This document shows, in pieces, positions 10,428-22,528 of a stretch of DNA of 45,291 bases. The stretch comes from Ophioceras dolichostomum (Eukaryota > Ascomycota > Sordariomycetes > Magnaporthales > Ophioceraceae). The position numbers were made by a program, and so were the translations under genes. The notes below the pieces were generated by a model. The model searched no databases, was not told the DNA's origin, and saw nothing but the letters and a program-made list of their open reading frames with translations. How positions within the stretch are numbered: the stretch's first letter is position 1; each line of letters opens with the position of its first letter. The DNA lies in assembly GCA_003049485.1 (NCBI GenBank), contig PYST01000313.1, positions 1-45,291 of the forward strand, read 5' to 3'.

Positions 10428-13400
10428 CTAGTCATCGTCAGTGTAGCGAGGCCCGCTTGCGGCAGGAGTTTCCGGCGCACCACCGTAGGCAGCCGGGGTT
10501 GGGGCACCATAGTAGCCACCCGACGCCGCGGGGGTTGGAGCTCCAGCAGCGGGGGTTGGCGCGGAATCGACTCCCCAGCCGCCCTGCCAACCAGCTCCGG
10601 GAGTGGGGGCGCTCATGGCTGCCGGGGTCGGCGCCGAGTACGCCCCTGGAGTGGGCGCATTGAGAGCGCCTGGGGTCGGAGCACCCAGACCCACTCCGGG
10701 AGTCGGCGCATCGTAAGCGTGGGACGCTCCGCTGGGACCCGGGGTGTAGCCCCAAGCGTCGGCGCCACTGGCACCTGGGGTCGGCGCCGAGACACCGTAA
10801 GCCGGCGTCTTGGATCCCAATGAGAAGCCATCGTTGTAGGCCGGCGTCTTGGACCCGTGAGAGAACGCGTCTGGGGCCGGCGTCTTGGCTCCGGACGACC
10901 ATGCCGGCGTGCGTGACCCACCACCATAGGCAGTGCGGCTACCATCGTACGGATTGACGGTGCGAGAACCATCAGCCATCGCCCAGGCTGGGGTGCGGGA
11001 CCCAGAGGCATCGGACCGATTCCAGGCCGGAGTATGCGATGTGGCTGTGAACGCAACAGATAAGTAAGTCAGCATCAAACACGAGTAAACGTTGAGGGAA
11101 ATGGAAGTGATCAGGTGTCTTACGTTTGGCGCCCCATGCCGGGGTTCGCTCGCCCGCCCCTCCTGACGCGGCTGGCGTCCTGCCCCCGCTCTGCCAGTCG
11201 GGGCCGCCACCGCCGTAGCCACCACGTCCGCCTCCAGCGCCCCCAAAACCACCCCGACCGCCCATGCCGCCACGAGAGTTGATGTCAATGGGGCGTCCTG
11301 TAACCTTGTCCTTGAAGGTGAGGTCTGACTTAGGCACCATGACGATCTTGTTCTTGGTGTGCAGCTCGACGCGGGCGTGGGTGTCAGTCGTGTCCTTGAC
11401 GATCCCTAGCAAGCCCTTGTAACCGCCGCGGCGGATGCTGACTGTCTGGCCAAGGGCGCGGTCCCGTCCCATGGGCCGCTGCTGCGGCGGCTGCGGGGCG
11501 CCCATGCCGTTAGCGTTGGGATTCCGCCGGAGGGCCGGGTTCATCGAGTTGAGGTCGGGTCCAGCCGCCGCCCCCGTCGTGGGCCGGCCGCCCTTGGCCG
11601 CGACGGTGGTCACGTTACTGGCCCTCGTGACGAAGACCCCGGCGTTTTCGTTGATGGCAGTGCTGTGCAAATATACGAATGACCGGTGGATGTGGATGAT
11701 CTTGCCCTGCCGGCGCTGCCCACCGTATTCTTTCACCACATCGTCAAGCCTGATCTCGGAGCCGTCTCTATCGGCTGCGACAGCAGTCTTCCTCTTGGGC
11801 AGCTTGTTCGTGATTTGCGACGGCATCACCTGACGCGTATCTCCGTTCTGGTCGAGCACCGCCAGCGACTCGCGATCGATCTTGACGATGCAGGCCACAG
11901 TGACGGGGTCCAGTTGGACGAGATCGAGGAGAGAGTACTGGCCGAGGGAGCCCTGACCGCCGATATCACTAGCCTCGCGCAGGTCCTTGCTGAACACCGT
12001 GATCTCGGTGTTGCTCTGATCAGTCAAGAGCGTAACACGGTCCTCGTTGATCTTGACCACCATGCCGACCTCGTCTCTGAAGCGGCTTCCGCCGATCACC
12101 TTGACGTGGTCGCCCGCCCGGAAGCGTTTGCGCAGGCCCTTAGTCGGCACTTCGATCGTCTGGCCCCTGAGGTCGCCCTCGGTAACGTCAAGTGTGACGA
12201 TCTCGCCTTGCACATTGACCGCCTTGCCAACGACGCCCTTCTGCTCCCCTTCGTAGACCTCGATGATGTCACCAGGTAGGTAGGTAACGCTGGCCTTGCT
12301 GTCTTTCAGGCTCGCTGCGAGCGCCTTGAGATCCAGGTTTTCGGTGCCGTCCTCCGCGCCAGAGGCGAACTTTGTGACCTCCTCCAACGACGGGTTAACG
12401 TCCTTTACCGTAAGTTGCTGGATTTTGATATCCCTGACCTGGAACCCGTTTTCGAACTCGTCGCCCATGTAGGTCCAGCTGTTAGATTGGGGATGTCCCT
12501 GAATATGGCGAGGATGACGCTTTCGAGCCTCGACCTCACTGAACAGGCGCTGCGGGGGTCGGGGCCCCGGCACGCCGGGCATGCGCTTTCGCTTGCCGTC
12601 GGGTGTCATGCTGGCACTAGCGATAGCCTCGTCGCGCACACCGTAGTCGAGGCGGGGGATGAAGCGAACTCGAGCCTCCAGGCCATTCTCCGTCACGTCC
12701 AGCACCTGGGCGAGATCGCCAGCATGCTTGGCGGGCTTACGCAGGCGCACCCAGGCTCCCGGTTCCAAGGTTGGCGTCTTTGTCACCCGAAGCAGGTCGG
12801 GCATGTCCTTGATCTCGACAAGCATCATCTTGGTGCGCGGGTACACGTTAAGCATCCCGTCCAGCGCAAGAAGGATGTCGGTGGAGCGGTTAGCCTCCAC
12901 GTAGATGTAGCCCTTCATGACGGACTGGGTACCGCCGCGCTCAAAGGCTGATGTGATGGCCAGCTCGTTTTTGGTTCCCATCCGCTCCTCGATGCGCTTC
13001 ATGATGGAGAAGACGACCTCGCGCTCCTTGCCCTCCTTGCATCGCACGGCCCAGATGTGGGGATCGTCGACGCTGGGAAGGAGCAGGCGCTTGGGGACAA
13101 CAACGGAGTCGCCGAAGCCCTGCGCAGGGCGGCGGTTGCCGTATCGCTGCCGGAGGATCTCGGCCTGCTTCTCGGCGTCCATGCTGTTCTCGATCTCGCG
13201 GATGCGATCCAGGTCGCGATGCCGGCGGTCATCGTCGAGCCGACCGCTCTCGGCGATGTCGTCGGGGTGTGCATTGTCGATGAAGTCCTCTATCTCCTCA
13301 CCGTCTTTCTCTTCGTCCTCGGCTTCATCCTCGTCATCGACTTCGGCCTCGATATCGAAGAATGCAGCCCTTCGGTCTCGGCGACGCTTTCGTCGGTGGC

Positions 13401-13827
13401 CCTAAATTCAAGCACAGGTGAGAGGTGAGCAACATGTCCCTTAACATCAAAATAAGAACGGAACAGAAGCAGAGAATGGAGCAGCTCGACATACAGCGCG
13501 GACGTCTTCCTCCTCATCATCGTCATCATCGTCTTCTTCATCTTCATCTTCCTCCTCGTGGTCATCGCCATCATCCTCTGCACGAGCCGGCCGACGGTTG
13601 CCGTCATCACCGTGGTCGCTTTCGCCGTCGTGGTCATTGGGGTCCGTGTGCCGATCTCGGCTAGGCTGCCGTGCGCCACGGTTGTCTTCGTGCTGGCGTC
13701 GCGGTGGGCTGGGGTCCTCGTCGTGGTGGCCGTCGCCCTCCTCGTCTGACATGTCGGCTTGCGCCGGGTTGAAATTGTCGTCCTCCGACTCCGAATCATA
13801 TTTGGCATTGTCGGAAGACATGGTCAT
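10428..13827 (-). CDS. SPT5: Transcription elongation factor SPT5
   Basis: Model: exons 13495-13827, 11124-13401 and 10428-11044 (introns 93 and 79 bases), 1075 residues. SPT5 pairs with SPT4 as the DSIF clamp that keeps RNA polymerase II processive. The order of domains is typical: an acidic N-terminus (Asp/Glu runs up to about residue 110), a basic GHRRKRRRDRRAAFFDIEAEVDDEDE segment split by the first junction, the NGN domain (about 221-315, PHIWAVRCKEGKE), several KOW domains, a Gly/Arg-rich linker, and a C-terminal repeat region of SRTPAW, SKTPAY and APTPGA units ending in TDDD. The Thr-Pro steps are candidate sites for the elongation kinase. Two near ATGs start the frame (13827 and 13821, reading MTMSS); either may be used. 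The gene is divergent from the WD40 gene. Confidence 0.95.
10440..11040 (-). repeat. Coding repeats of the SPT5 C-terminal region
   Basis: Within the last exon the translation has a first block of S-R/K-T-P-A-W/Y units and a second block of x-A-P-T-P-G/A-A units, roughly eighteen in all. The DNA is correspondingly repetitive and GC-rich. Confidence 0.85.
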
Positions 13828-15005
13828 TATGTGGTCGCCAGTGTTTGTCTGCTGGCCAAGGATAGTCTAACGAGATGGAGGAGACTGGGGGTTGATGGTG
13901 GTGGTTTTAGCGAGGGAGGAATGCAGTCTCCTCTGACGTTCTTATGAGGGAGGTTCGACAAGCTGCGAGGACTTCAAACAAAGGCGGAAACGCGAGCGCG
14001 GCTCAAAGTCGTGGCAACGAGCGCTGGAACGAAGCCGAGCGAGGTCAAGGTACCACCTAGATTGTCTTCTATCCAAGTGTAAAGAAGCAACGAAGACTCC
14101 AAATTCTTGCCCACAGGCTCTTGCATGGATGGTGTCGGCACAGAAAATCAGGACCAAAGAAAGGCTGAGCTTGTGAAGTGACCAGCTCTCCACTCTGACC
14201 GGGTAGGTCACAAAGAGTAAAAAGACGGGAGTTGATTAGTCGGAGATAGGGCGACAACTAAACTTCGGGGGCTGAATGCTGAGTGCCCGTAGCAACACGC
14301 TCCAGCTGTGAGTGTGAAGCGCCGGAATTTCAAAAGGGGCAGCACGGGCCACCCGAACTCAGTGTCCAATTTCAGTGACCATCGGGCTCGAATGCGACTG
14401 AGGGGCTGAGGTTTCTACCACCCGATGAAGTCGAAGAGGCATTTCGAGAATTCAGTTGTTCAGTTGTCCAGTTGTTCCGTACGATTTCGTGCGAATTCGA
14501 CTGGCCACCCTAACACCGCGCTTACTGACAACTGAGGTCCTCTCGCCCCGGCCGCCTCTGGCTTGCACAGGACGATGATGGCGGCACTCTGATCACTCTC
14601 CCAGCACCATTTCCTCGTCGCGTCGCACCTCGCCTCGATCCTCGCACCTCGACCCTCTCCTAACCCGCGGTGCCCAAATCCGAAGCCTGCAACCTTATTG
14701 AGCCCTCACAGGTTTTTTGCTCAAGCGTTAATAATTCGGATAAGCCGATAGTTCCTGGCAAGGGCTTTGGTCTGCACGCGTTTTTCGTCGCCTCGGAGCA
14801 AGCCTATTCTCCTCTAAATTTCAGAGGCCCAGCCAAGCCTACATCAGGCACCCCGCCCCTCGAGGGTGGTTGGCGGAGATCTCGCGATAACCAGTCTGGC
14901 TGTCAGAGGCGCGTTCTCACTACGGAACGGTCAGGATCTGGACGCCGGGTAGTCTAGCCGTCACATCACGTTTTGGTGCAAGGAACAGTCGATTCGTTTC
15001 ATACA
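13828..15005. other. Divergent promoter region, SPT5 / WD40 gene
   Basis: This 1.2 kb spacer lies between two divergently transcribed housekeeping genes. I see no TATA box in good position for either. A short triple repeat of CAGTTGT-like units lies near 14453-14476. The frame open upstream of 15006 begins with TTG and is leader sequence. Confidence 0.6.
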
Positions 15006-16621
15006 ATGAACTCGTCGACGGTGCCCAACATCCTCAGGCCGGGAGGGTCTCAACGCAATATCTCCAATGCCCCGCTCGGCCTGGCAGACATTCGCCCTCG
15101 TGCAGACTCGAGCCTCTCAGACGGGATACCAGGCAGTCTCGCCTACGACATTGCCAATTCGCAGCCAGGGACGAGCAACTACCTCGCCCCATGGGCATTG
15201 TACGCCTTCGACTGGTGCAAATGGCCCGCCCAAGGCAACGGCGCTGGCAAGCTTGCCATCGGTAGCTACTTGGAGGATGGTCACAACTTTGTATGAATCA
15301 GCCGGACTTTGCTCTGCCTCTCCCAGCCTTTGCCTTCAGTCCTCGCCCTTAGTCCTATTCGCTTGCTACGCATGCTGCTTTGTTGATCGACGTATAGAAC
15401 ATGCCGTCTAACCCCCGTCTCTGTCCCTCCCCCCCCCCTGTACAGATCCAAATTCTCGACACACAAGTCGTGCCCACACCGTCGGACGCCTATGCTCCAG
15501 GCACGTCTAGGAGCTGCCTCGAGTTCACCAAGGTCGCCGAGGCCACACATTCATACCCCGTGACAAGGCTGTTGTGGGAGCCGCCATCCTCGACGAAGCC
15601 GTCTACCGACCTCCTCGCCACCTCTGGCGACCATCTGCGGCTGTGGTCCCTGCCATCGGACACTGCCGCGGCCGCCCCGCAGAACAATTCGATAAACAGG
15701 AACAATAGGGACCTGGCGCCACCCACAAAGCTTACGCCGCTCGCCCTTCTCTCCAACTCGAAGACGCCAGACCACACGGCTCCCTTGACGTCGCTCGACT
15801 GGAACACAGTGTCGCCCAGTCTCATCATCACGTCGAGCATCGACACCACATGTACCATATGGGACATCCCCTCGCTGACGGCTAAGACCCAGCTGATAGC
15901 GCACGACAAGGAGGTCTATGATGTCCGGTTCTGCGCTAACAGCGTCGACGTGTTTGTGAGCTGTGGCCAAGACGGCAGCGTCCGTATGTTTGACCTCAGG
16001 AGCTTGGAACATAGCACCATCATATATGAGCCCACCGGCAAGGAAGACCGAGGTGAGTATCACCAAATTCTACATGTTTTCACTGTGTTTAACTTCCCTT
16101 CGCCTCCTTTCTGTACCTGTGCTGACGCGGACTCCCCAAAAGACCCTAACGGCGGTCGCATAAGTCCTACGCTGGCCCAACAGACCATGTCCAACCCGCC
16201 GCCGCTTCTAAGGCTAGCTACATCGCCACACGACACCCACCTTCTGGCCACGTTCGCGCAGGATTCCAACATCATCCGCATATTGGACGTCCGGCAGCCG
16301 GGGCAGGCTCTGTTGGAGCTTCGCGGTCACGGCGGGGCGGTCAACTGTGTCGAGTGGTCCCCGCTCCGACGAGGAACTCTTGCCACCGGCGGCGACGACT
16401 GCCAGGTGCTTGTCTGGGATCTCATCAACAGCCAAACTGCTGCCGCCCCCAGCCCGTCCCTCAACGGCGCTCCCCAGCCTGAAAACTCGCGCAGCCCTGT
16501 TGCTAGCTGGCAGTGCGACTACGAGGTCGGCAATCTCGGCTGGACCCCACACCTCAATACGGAGAATGGCGAGTGGCTTGGCGTGAGTGCCGGCCGTGGT
16601 GTCTGGGGCGTCAAGGTTTGA
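15006..16621 (+). CDS. WD40-repeat protein of the DCAF7/WDR68 (TTG1-like) family
   Basis: Model: exons 15006-15290, 15446-16052 and 16143-16621 (introns 155 and 90 bases), 456 residues. The signature LAPWALYAFDWCKWP...KLAIGSYLEDGHNFIQILD spans the first junction and identifies the DCAF7/WDR68 group rather than a generic WD40 protein. Repeats follow with LLATSGDHLRLW, TTCTIWDI, SCGQDGSVRMFDLR, NIIRILDVRQPG and LATGGDDCQVLVWDL. Such proteins are seven-bladed scaffolds; in animals they bind DYRK kinases and CUL4-DDB1, in plants MYB/bHLH complexes. The partner in fungi is not shown by the sequence. A Gln/Asn-rich insert (about 155-175) and an NGG loop extend it beyond the animal length. The second intron is stop-free and 90 bases long, so retention would add 30 residues in frame. 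A C-run precedes the first acceptor. Confidence 0.92.
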
Positions 16622-17795
16622 AGGAGAGGACCCGAAGGCATTACGCTGTACACTGCACACCTCGGGAGGAGACGAGCGCTGACAGTCTCACCTAGAGGCG
16701 AGATCCAGGTATAGACCAGTCCAGTTTCTAAGCGGCTTCTATTGTTAGTCGCGCTTGTCGGGATGCATGACGAGTATATCATCGTCGCTTGCAGGGAGCG
16801 GGGGAAAGCATGGGAAAGCACGGGAGCGCGGGAGTTTGATTGCGGGCTGTAAAAACAAAAATTCCATCCCAATGAAAGGGATTTCTCTCACTGAAACTGC
16901 ATATCTATATGGTTCAGTCACCGGGTGAGCTTCACGTCCGCCCCTCATCCGTATCATCTGCATCCTGGGTGGACACTGCTCGATGTTACTGGGGCCTCGC
17001 AGCGCAGTTGGATCCCAATATCCCTCTTCCCTGCACTCAACCCACTCGCCGATTGCTAAAGCCAGGACATGGAATACGGCATCAGCAAGGGGAAAGACCA
17101 GGAGCGAAATCGAGTGGGCGCTCCTAGGTCTCGGGTCATTCATCATTCGCCCTAGGTCTGGCGCGGCACTCCCTCCTCATACCCTCACCATAGGAACAAC
17201 GAAGACACAATGCATTCGAATTAGCTATAGCAAAGGATATATTGCATATAGATCAGAAAAGAGGGCGGAAGCTGCAAATTTGATACACACACCGCAGTGT
17301 TGTTTTACTGTAGAGTCTGGTCGGATGCGTGGTGAATTTGTACCTGCTGTGAGTTGGTGGTAACTGTACGTGATGTCGTCTTCTAAAAGCTGGGGCGGGG
17401 TCATCTCGCCCCGAGCTCAGAGCCTGAGCTCACTCACGTTGATGATCACAAAGATGATATCATTCCTCAAACCAGTTCAGGTTGCTATCTGCAATCCATC
17501 TGGCTTGTCTTGAGGATCTCGTCGGCTTGATTTCGACGGGGAGCTCCATGATTTCCTGGAGATCTATTAATCGTCACTTGATTCGAGTTCCCCCTTCGTT
17601 CCTCGCTTGGCAACTTGCAGTAAGCTTTCAGTGAGTGAGCTAGCAGTACCACGCCACCATCACCGCTACTGCTTCCACGTCCAGTCCACGCGACAGATTA
17701 GCCCTTCTTCGGGAAAGAGTGAAGGGGGACAAGGAAGCCGAAAAATCTGCAGCGTTTCTCTTTGCACTGTTTGCGACTCGATCGATCTCAGGGCG
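16622..17795. other. Intergenic region, WD40 gene 3' side and CAB4-like promoter
   Basis: No gene supported. The in-frame stretch 17607-17795 ahead of the adenylyltransferase ATG starts only with TTG and looks like leader sequence. Confidence 0.6.
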
Positions 17796-19079
17796 ATGGC
17801 GGCCAAGCGTCATGACCTGCCTTCGCTGTTGCTGCTTCCGTTCCCACCAGAGCCGGCCAGCAGAGAGTGCTTCGAGGCAGCCTACAAGCCCTCGCTGGAA
17901 GCCGCCATCTCCAAGTCGAGGACTCCGGCCGGAGCCGCCGTGCTCGTCGTGGCCATCGCCTGCCCAGTACTGACAGGCGGGTTTCAGTACGGCAAGACGC
18001 TGCTGCGGTGGGCTTCTTCCCAGTCGCTAGTAGCGGGTATTTATAGCATTGCGTCGGCTGTGTGCGCGAAGCTCTCGATCGCCGCGTACATCAATGGCGG
18101 GCCGGGCTCGGTCGATGTCCGGGTCGTCCTCATCGACCACACCCGCCGTCCATTGCCCTCACCAGACCTGCGTCCACCCATCGAGCCCAACAACACTGTG
18201 GTTCTGGACCTCCCCACATTTGCAGCCTCTTACCACCCCTGGAACACCCTCTTCTTCGCAAGCACCGAGACCGGCCTGCAGCTACGGAGGGACTACCTCC
18301 ACCTCTACGAGGGCAAGCAGGTGCTCCTCCAGGACCAACTAGTCGCCGTGCCCGGCGGCATTACACTGAATATCCGCGCCGCGGGACTCCCCACTGCTGG
18401 GGATGCTGCGGACTCGAAGGGCCACCGCATCGTCTGCCTTGGCGGCACGTTCGACCACCTGCACGCCGGTCACAAGCTGCTCCTCACTGGCGGGGCGCTG
18501 CTTCTGGACGTGCCCAGGCCGGGGGAGTCCGCGGGCCTGAGCGACAGCGGCAGCCCGCCGAGCCGGTTCATCATCGGTGTCACGGGTGACGAGCTGCTCA
18601 AGAACAAGCAGTATGCAGAGCTCGTGCAGTCGTGGGAAAGCCGGGCTCTGGGTGTCATCAACTTCCTATCGACGCTGCTAGACATGCGCCCGGCCGGCAG
18701 GAAGGGAGCCACTCCAGGCGGCGGGCATCCAGAGGTGGAAAAGCGGGGAGACGGTGAGCTCTGCGCGGTCTTTCGCGACGGCGCCATCTCGGTCGAGTGC
18801 GTCCGGATACAAGACGCGTTCGGCCCGACCATCACCTTGCCTGATATCACCGCCCTCGTCGTCTCGGCTGAGACGAGCTCAGGCGGCCAGGCGGTCAACG
18901 ACAGACGCGTGGGCCAGGGTTGGGAACCGCTACAGATCTACGTGGTCGACGTCCTCGACGCAGCTGGGGGCGAAACCGAGTCTCCAGACTCCCAGCAGAG
19001 CCATCCGACGAGCACGGCCGCATTTGCGTCCAAAATAAGCAGCACCGCCATCCGGAAGGCAAAGGCGGAGGGAGTTTAG
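17796..19079 (+). CDS. CAB4: Phosphopantetheine adenylyltransferase (CoA biosynthesis, CAB4-like)
   Basis: Single exon, 427 residues from the first ATG (MAAKRHDL). It transfers AMP from ATP to 4'-phosphopantetheine, giving dephospho-CoA, the fourth step of CoA synthesis in the cytosol. The nucleotidyltransferase core carries GGTFDHLHAGH at 216-226, with the HxGH-type ATP-binding motif, and the C-terminal ISSTAIRK motif at 414-421. The N-terminal 200 residues (LPSLLLLPFPPEP at the start, SQSLVAGIYSI near 75) match the extension usual in filamentous fungi. No dephospho-CoA kinase domain is attached, unlike the animal bifunctional COASY. The gene ends seven residues after the motif. It is convergent with pyruvate kinase, 580 bases away. 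Confidence 0.9.
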   Translation: MAAKRHDLPSLLLLPFPPEPASRECFEAAYKPSLEAAISKSRTPAGAAVLVVAIACPVLTGGFQYGKTLLRWASSQSLVAGIYSIASAVCAKLSIAAYINGGPGSVDVRVVLIDHTRRPLPSPDLRPPIEPNNTVVLDLPTFAASYHPWNTLFFASTETGLQLRRDYLHLYEGKQVLLQDQLVAVPGGITLNIRAAGLPTAGDAADSKGHRIVCLGGTFDHLHAGHKLLLTGGALLLDVPRPGESAGLSDSGSPPSRFIIGVTGDELLKNKQYAELVQSWESRALGVINFLSTLLDMRPAGRKGATPGGGHPEVEKRGDGELCAVFRDGAISVECVRIQDAFGPTITLPDITALVVSAETSSGGQAVNDRRVGQGWEPLQIYVVDVLDAAGGETESPDSQQSHPTSTAAFASKISSTAIRKAKAEGV

Positions 19080-19659
19080 CGGTTGACATGGTTGCGCACA
19101 CCCCATAGCAGCATCCTCGGTCATTTTGGGTCCGAGATTTCGATTTGGGAGTTTTGGTGAACGTTTTCAGGTCTAGGTTGATAGGACATTGAGGGCGGAA
19201 GATGGGTCGATTTGGACTGGGAAACCCCCCTATTTAGGAACCGATCATTCAAGGCTTGCACAGGCAGTAACAGGAGGGCCTCTTGCAACATTGAGTTCTC
19301 CAGATAAAAGCACTTTGGAAATATCCCAAAATCTCCGCCCCTTTTTTCCAATCGAGTTTGTTCCTGAAGTTCACATTGTCTATTCCGCACAGGTAAGTGT
19401 AAGTAAGGAGGTAGGTAATGATGTTTCCCGAGATCTCTCTACCAGAGTCCCGAGGCGAAAAGAAACCCATATTCTAGCCCTTGAGTGTAACAAATTTATT
19501 GCCGGCTCGGCACTCCATTCACGAAGTGCAGCCCAGCCAAGAACCATAGAAAATAGAATCACCAAAAAGGGTGACCACATGGAAATGTTTAGAGGGCCCT
19601 TGTTTGAGGGCTCGTGCGCGTAGGTAGGAGCCTACCTAGTTAGCTTCGGTGCCGGTCGC
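19080..19659. other. Convergent intergenic region, adenylyltransferase / pyruvate kinase
   Basis: This spacer holds both 3' regions. It includes the inverted repeat at 19621-19638 close to the pyruvate kinase stop codon. The plus-strand frames have no domain resemblance. Confidence 0.6.
19621..19638. repeat. Perfect inverted repeat TAGGTAGG-AG-CCTACCTA
   Basis: Two 8-base arms with a 2-base spacer lie just downstream of the pyruvate kinase stop. They belong to the same AGGTAGG motif family as the palindromes at 5584 and 23630. Confidence 0.8.
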
Positions 19660-21429
19660 CTAGGCTTGACCGATGCCCAGGTGGTCAGTGTCAGCCTTGA
19701 CGATGCGGAGGGTGTTGGTATTGCCCATGCCGCCCTTCCAGCCCTGAACGACGACAACGGCATCGCCCTGGGTCAGAACACCAAGCTCGATGGCGTTGCC
19801 GATCCCCCACTTTATGCGACGATCAACGTCCTCCTGCCAGTTGACCTTGGTGAAGTCGGGCTTGGCCTCGGGGAAGACGAAGGGGTAGACGCCGCGATAC
19901 AGATGGGAGTAGCGCGAGGACGACGGGTTGCGCGTCACCATGAAGATGGGGCACACCGGCCTGTACTTGGAGAGCAGGCGGGCCGAGTCGCCCGAGGTGG
20001 ACAGCACGATAATGCCACCTGCGTTGAGGTCGAGCGAGGCGCGCACGGCGGCCATGGCGCACGACTCGACGATGCTGACGGGCCGCTCCACCAAGCCACA
20101 CATCTCCTCGAAGTGGCTGACGTAGGGGATGGTGTTCTCCGCCTTGAGGCAGGCCTCGCTCATCTCGCGCACCGCCTCGCAAGGGTAGTTGCCCTTGGCC
20201 GTCTCGCCCGAGAGCATCACGCAGTCGGCGCCGTCAGTCACGGCATTGCCCACGTCGCTGATCTCGGCCCGAGTGGGGCGCGGGTTCTTGATCATGGACT
20301 CGAGCATCTGCGTGGCACAGATGACCGGCTTGCCAGCCGTGTTGCACATGGCGATCATCTTCTTCTGCGCCGCGAACACCTCGGCGGCCGGGATCTCAAT
20401 ACCCAGGTCGCCGCGAGCCACCATCACGCCATCAGTCTCTGCCAGGATCTCCGCAAAGTTGTTGAGGCCCTGGCGGTTCTCGATCTTGGCAATGATTTGG
20501 ATGTGCTTGCCGTCGGCGCCCATCACCTCACGGATGTCCTTGATGTCCTGCGCTCTTCGGATGAAAGACGCGAACACCATGTCGACGTTATTCTTGACGC
20601 CGAATCGCAAGTCGGCCTTGTCCTTCTCCGACAGCGCCGGCAAGTCCACGTCCGTGTTGGGCAGGTTGACGCCCTTCTTAGACGAGATGAAGCCGTTGTT
20701 ACGTGCCCGAACCCGGACCGTCTTCTCGTCGGGGACGTCAAGCACGTCGAAGGCGAGGACACCATCATCAACGTAGATGACCCGGCCCTTCTCGATCACC
20801 TTAGTGATATTCTTGTAGTCGACGTACCTATTGTTGAGCAAGGAGAAACAATAAAAAGCGCTTGTCAGTATATTTCTGCTGCGATTTACGTCTAGATCTG
20901 GGTGTATGCCGGTGCCCCTTATCGGGGGCTGTTGAACGGTGCTGCTGCATCCCTAACATACTCTCTGCTATGTGGTAGGTGTGCTACGGCATTGGGGTAT
21001 GGGACCAACCACTCACATGTTCTCCGTGTCACAGCTGGTAGCATACTGCTCGTCCGTGGTGAAGTTCATCTCAGTGCCAACGGAGATGGGGATATCCGCG
21101 TCATCCTTGGTGTTACCAGTGCGGATCTCGGGGCCCTTGGTGTCGAGGGCGATGGCAATCTGGCGGCCGGGCTCGGCCTTCTCGGCGGCGCGGGCATTAT
21201 CGATGACGGACTGGTGGTACTCGTAGCTCCCGTGGGAGAAGTTCATGCGGACCACGTTCAGGCCCGCCTTGCGAAGCTCATTGATGGATTTGACCGAATT
21301 GGTCTTGGGCCCGATCGTGCAAATGATGGACGTTCGGCGGTAGTTCTTCTCCGGCTTGAACGCCGTGTCCAGCTGGGCCAGCCAGTTGATCCGGCCGCCG
21401 GTGTAGAGATGGTCCAGAGCTGTGGCCAT
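19660..21429 (-). CDS. PKI1: Pyruvate kinase
   Basis: Model: exons 21017-21429 and 19660-20827, one intron of 189 bases, 526 residues, the usual fungal length. It transfers phosphate from phosphoenolpyruvate to ADP, the last step of glycolysis, in the cytosol as a tetramer. Visible family motifs are TSIICTIGPKT, AGLNVVRMNFSHGSYEYH, ALDTKGPEIRTG, IIAKIENRQGL (catalytic lysine), VMVARGDLGIEIP, ICATQMLESMI and NPRPTRAEISDV. The C-terminal domain that binds fructose-1,6-bisphosphate in yeast is complete (IIVLSTSGDSARLLSKYRP...VVVVQGWKGG). The intron interrupts ENM|YVDYKN with a phase that fits exactly. A TATA palindrome lies upstream. Confidence 0.97.
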
Positions 21430-22528
21430 TGCGGATGATTTTGAGTGAGCACCTCTTGTCTGGTTCGGGAAAGCTCAGGATGGGACGGGATATCTGAAGC
21501 TTGAGCTTAACTCAATTGCGGGTTGGAAGAACGGATTGATGGATGGAATGGGGCAGAGGAGGTCGAAGAACTTGACGGCGTGAGGGAAATTATCCACAAC
21601 GAGATGGCAGGGATGCCGCGCTATATAGCGACGGAAGGTGGTCCGTGAAGCTGATGGATGGCTGGAAAGTGCCTCACAGGACAAAAAAAACCGAGACACA
21701 GGAAGCTCCCAACTCATGCTCAAAGCCTCACAACAGCGACCACTCTCAGCTGTTGCTCGCCTCACCGCTGACCCCTCCTTGCCGTAACAGGCATAGTGCC
21801 GGGTGTTGATGGAGCGGGCAGACGAGTGGAAAATCGGGCCACTCAGAGCGCTGGGATAAGGCTAATCTCACAAACAGGACGCCCCTGCAACCTATCAGCC
21901 CATGAATGGAAGGCACGTTGAGGCACGGTACGGGAAGAGATCTTCGGATTATCAATGTCAAACAAACGCTCGCAAAAACGGCAGGACGGCGGGGAAAGGA
22001 AAACAAAACATACCAGGCCAACTTGCTTGTCCCAAGAGATCCATTTTGACAAAAATTGGAATGAAAATGAAGCCATGATGAGCCTTGCGGTCCTGTTCAA
22101 CCGGAGCCCGACAAATGTTCCAGAGCGAAGATCACATGACCTTGCGTCACGAATTGCTTACCTCAGCGAGTCTGGGAGGTGTGGCTCGTGTTGTGGCTGG
22201 TAATTTGCCGAAATGTGGCTGCTCACGTCTTTGGCAGCCTGAGAAGCGGGGAGCGGATCCCCTGACCCGCTAGAGCTCGTGCCACTTGCGTGGCAGCCAG
22301 CTCGCCGCTCTCGCGAGATCTCAACCTTGCCAGTCCTTTGCCGTCGCCTCGCTCATCTTTTCGTCTCTGTCCTCCCAACAAACACCAGGGAGTCGAAAAT
22401 CTTCATAGCTTAGAAAGCAAATCCGGGCCCGCATACGAACCAACCGCCGTCAGAACATCGACGCTGCGCAAGCACCACTCCCTTCGTCAGCAACAGTTCA
22501 ATCATCAGGCAAAACAAAGTCATCCAGG
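21430..22528. other. Divergent promoter region, pyruvate kinase / DUF1748 gene
   Basis: It contains the pyruvate kinase TATA palindrome (21619-21630) and the leader of the small plus-strand gene. CT-rich stretches occur just upstream of 21429 as read on the minus strand. No further gene. Confidence 0.6.
21619..21630 (-). promoter_or_regulatory. TATA box in a 12-base palindrome, pyruvate kinase promoter
   Basis: CGCTATATAGCG is a perfect palindrome about 190 bases before the pyruvate kinase ATG. A strong TATA box is expected for a highly expressed glycolytic gene; the assignment is by position. Confidence 0.5.

Noticed and set aside
11686..12951. Plus-strand frames of 130-200 codons inside SPT5
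   Set aside because: Antisense to the KOW/NGN exons; no domain resemblance.
19666..20895. 409-codon plus-strand open frame opposite pyruvate kinase
   Set aside because: It is the antisense shadow of a GC-rich, codon-biased gene whose minus-strand product matches pyruvate kinase throughout.
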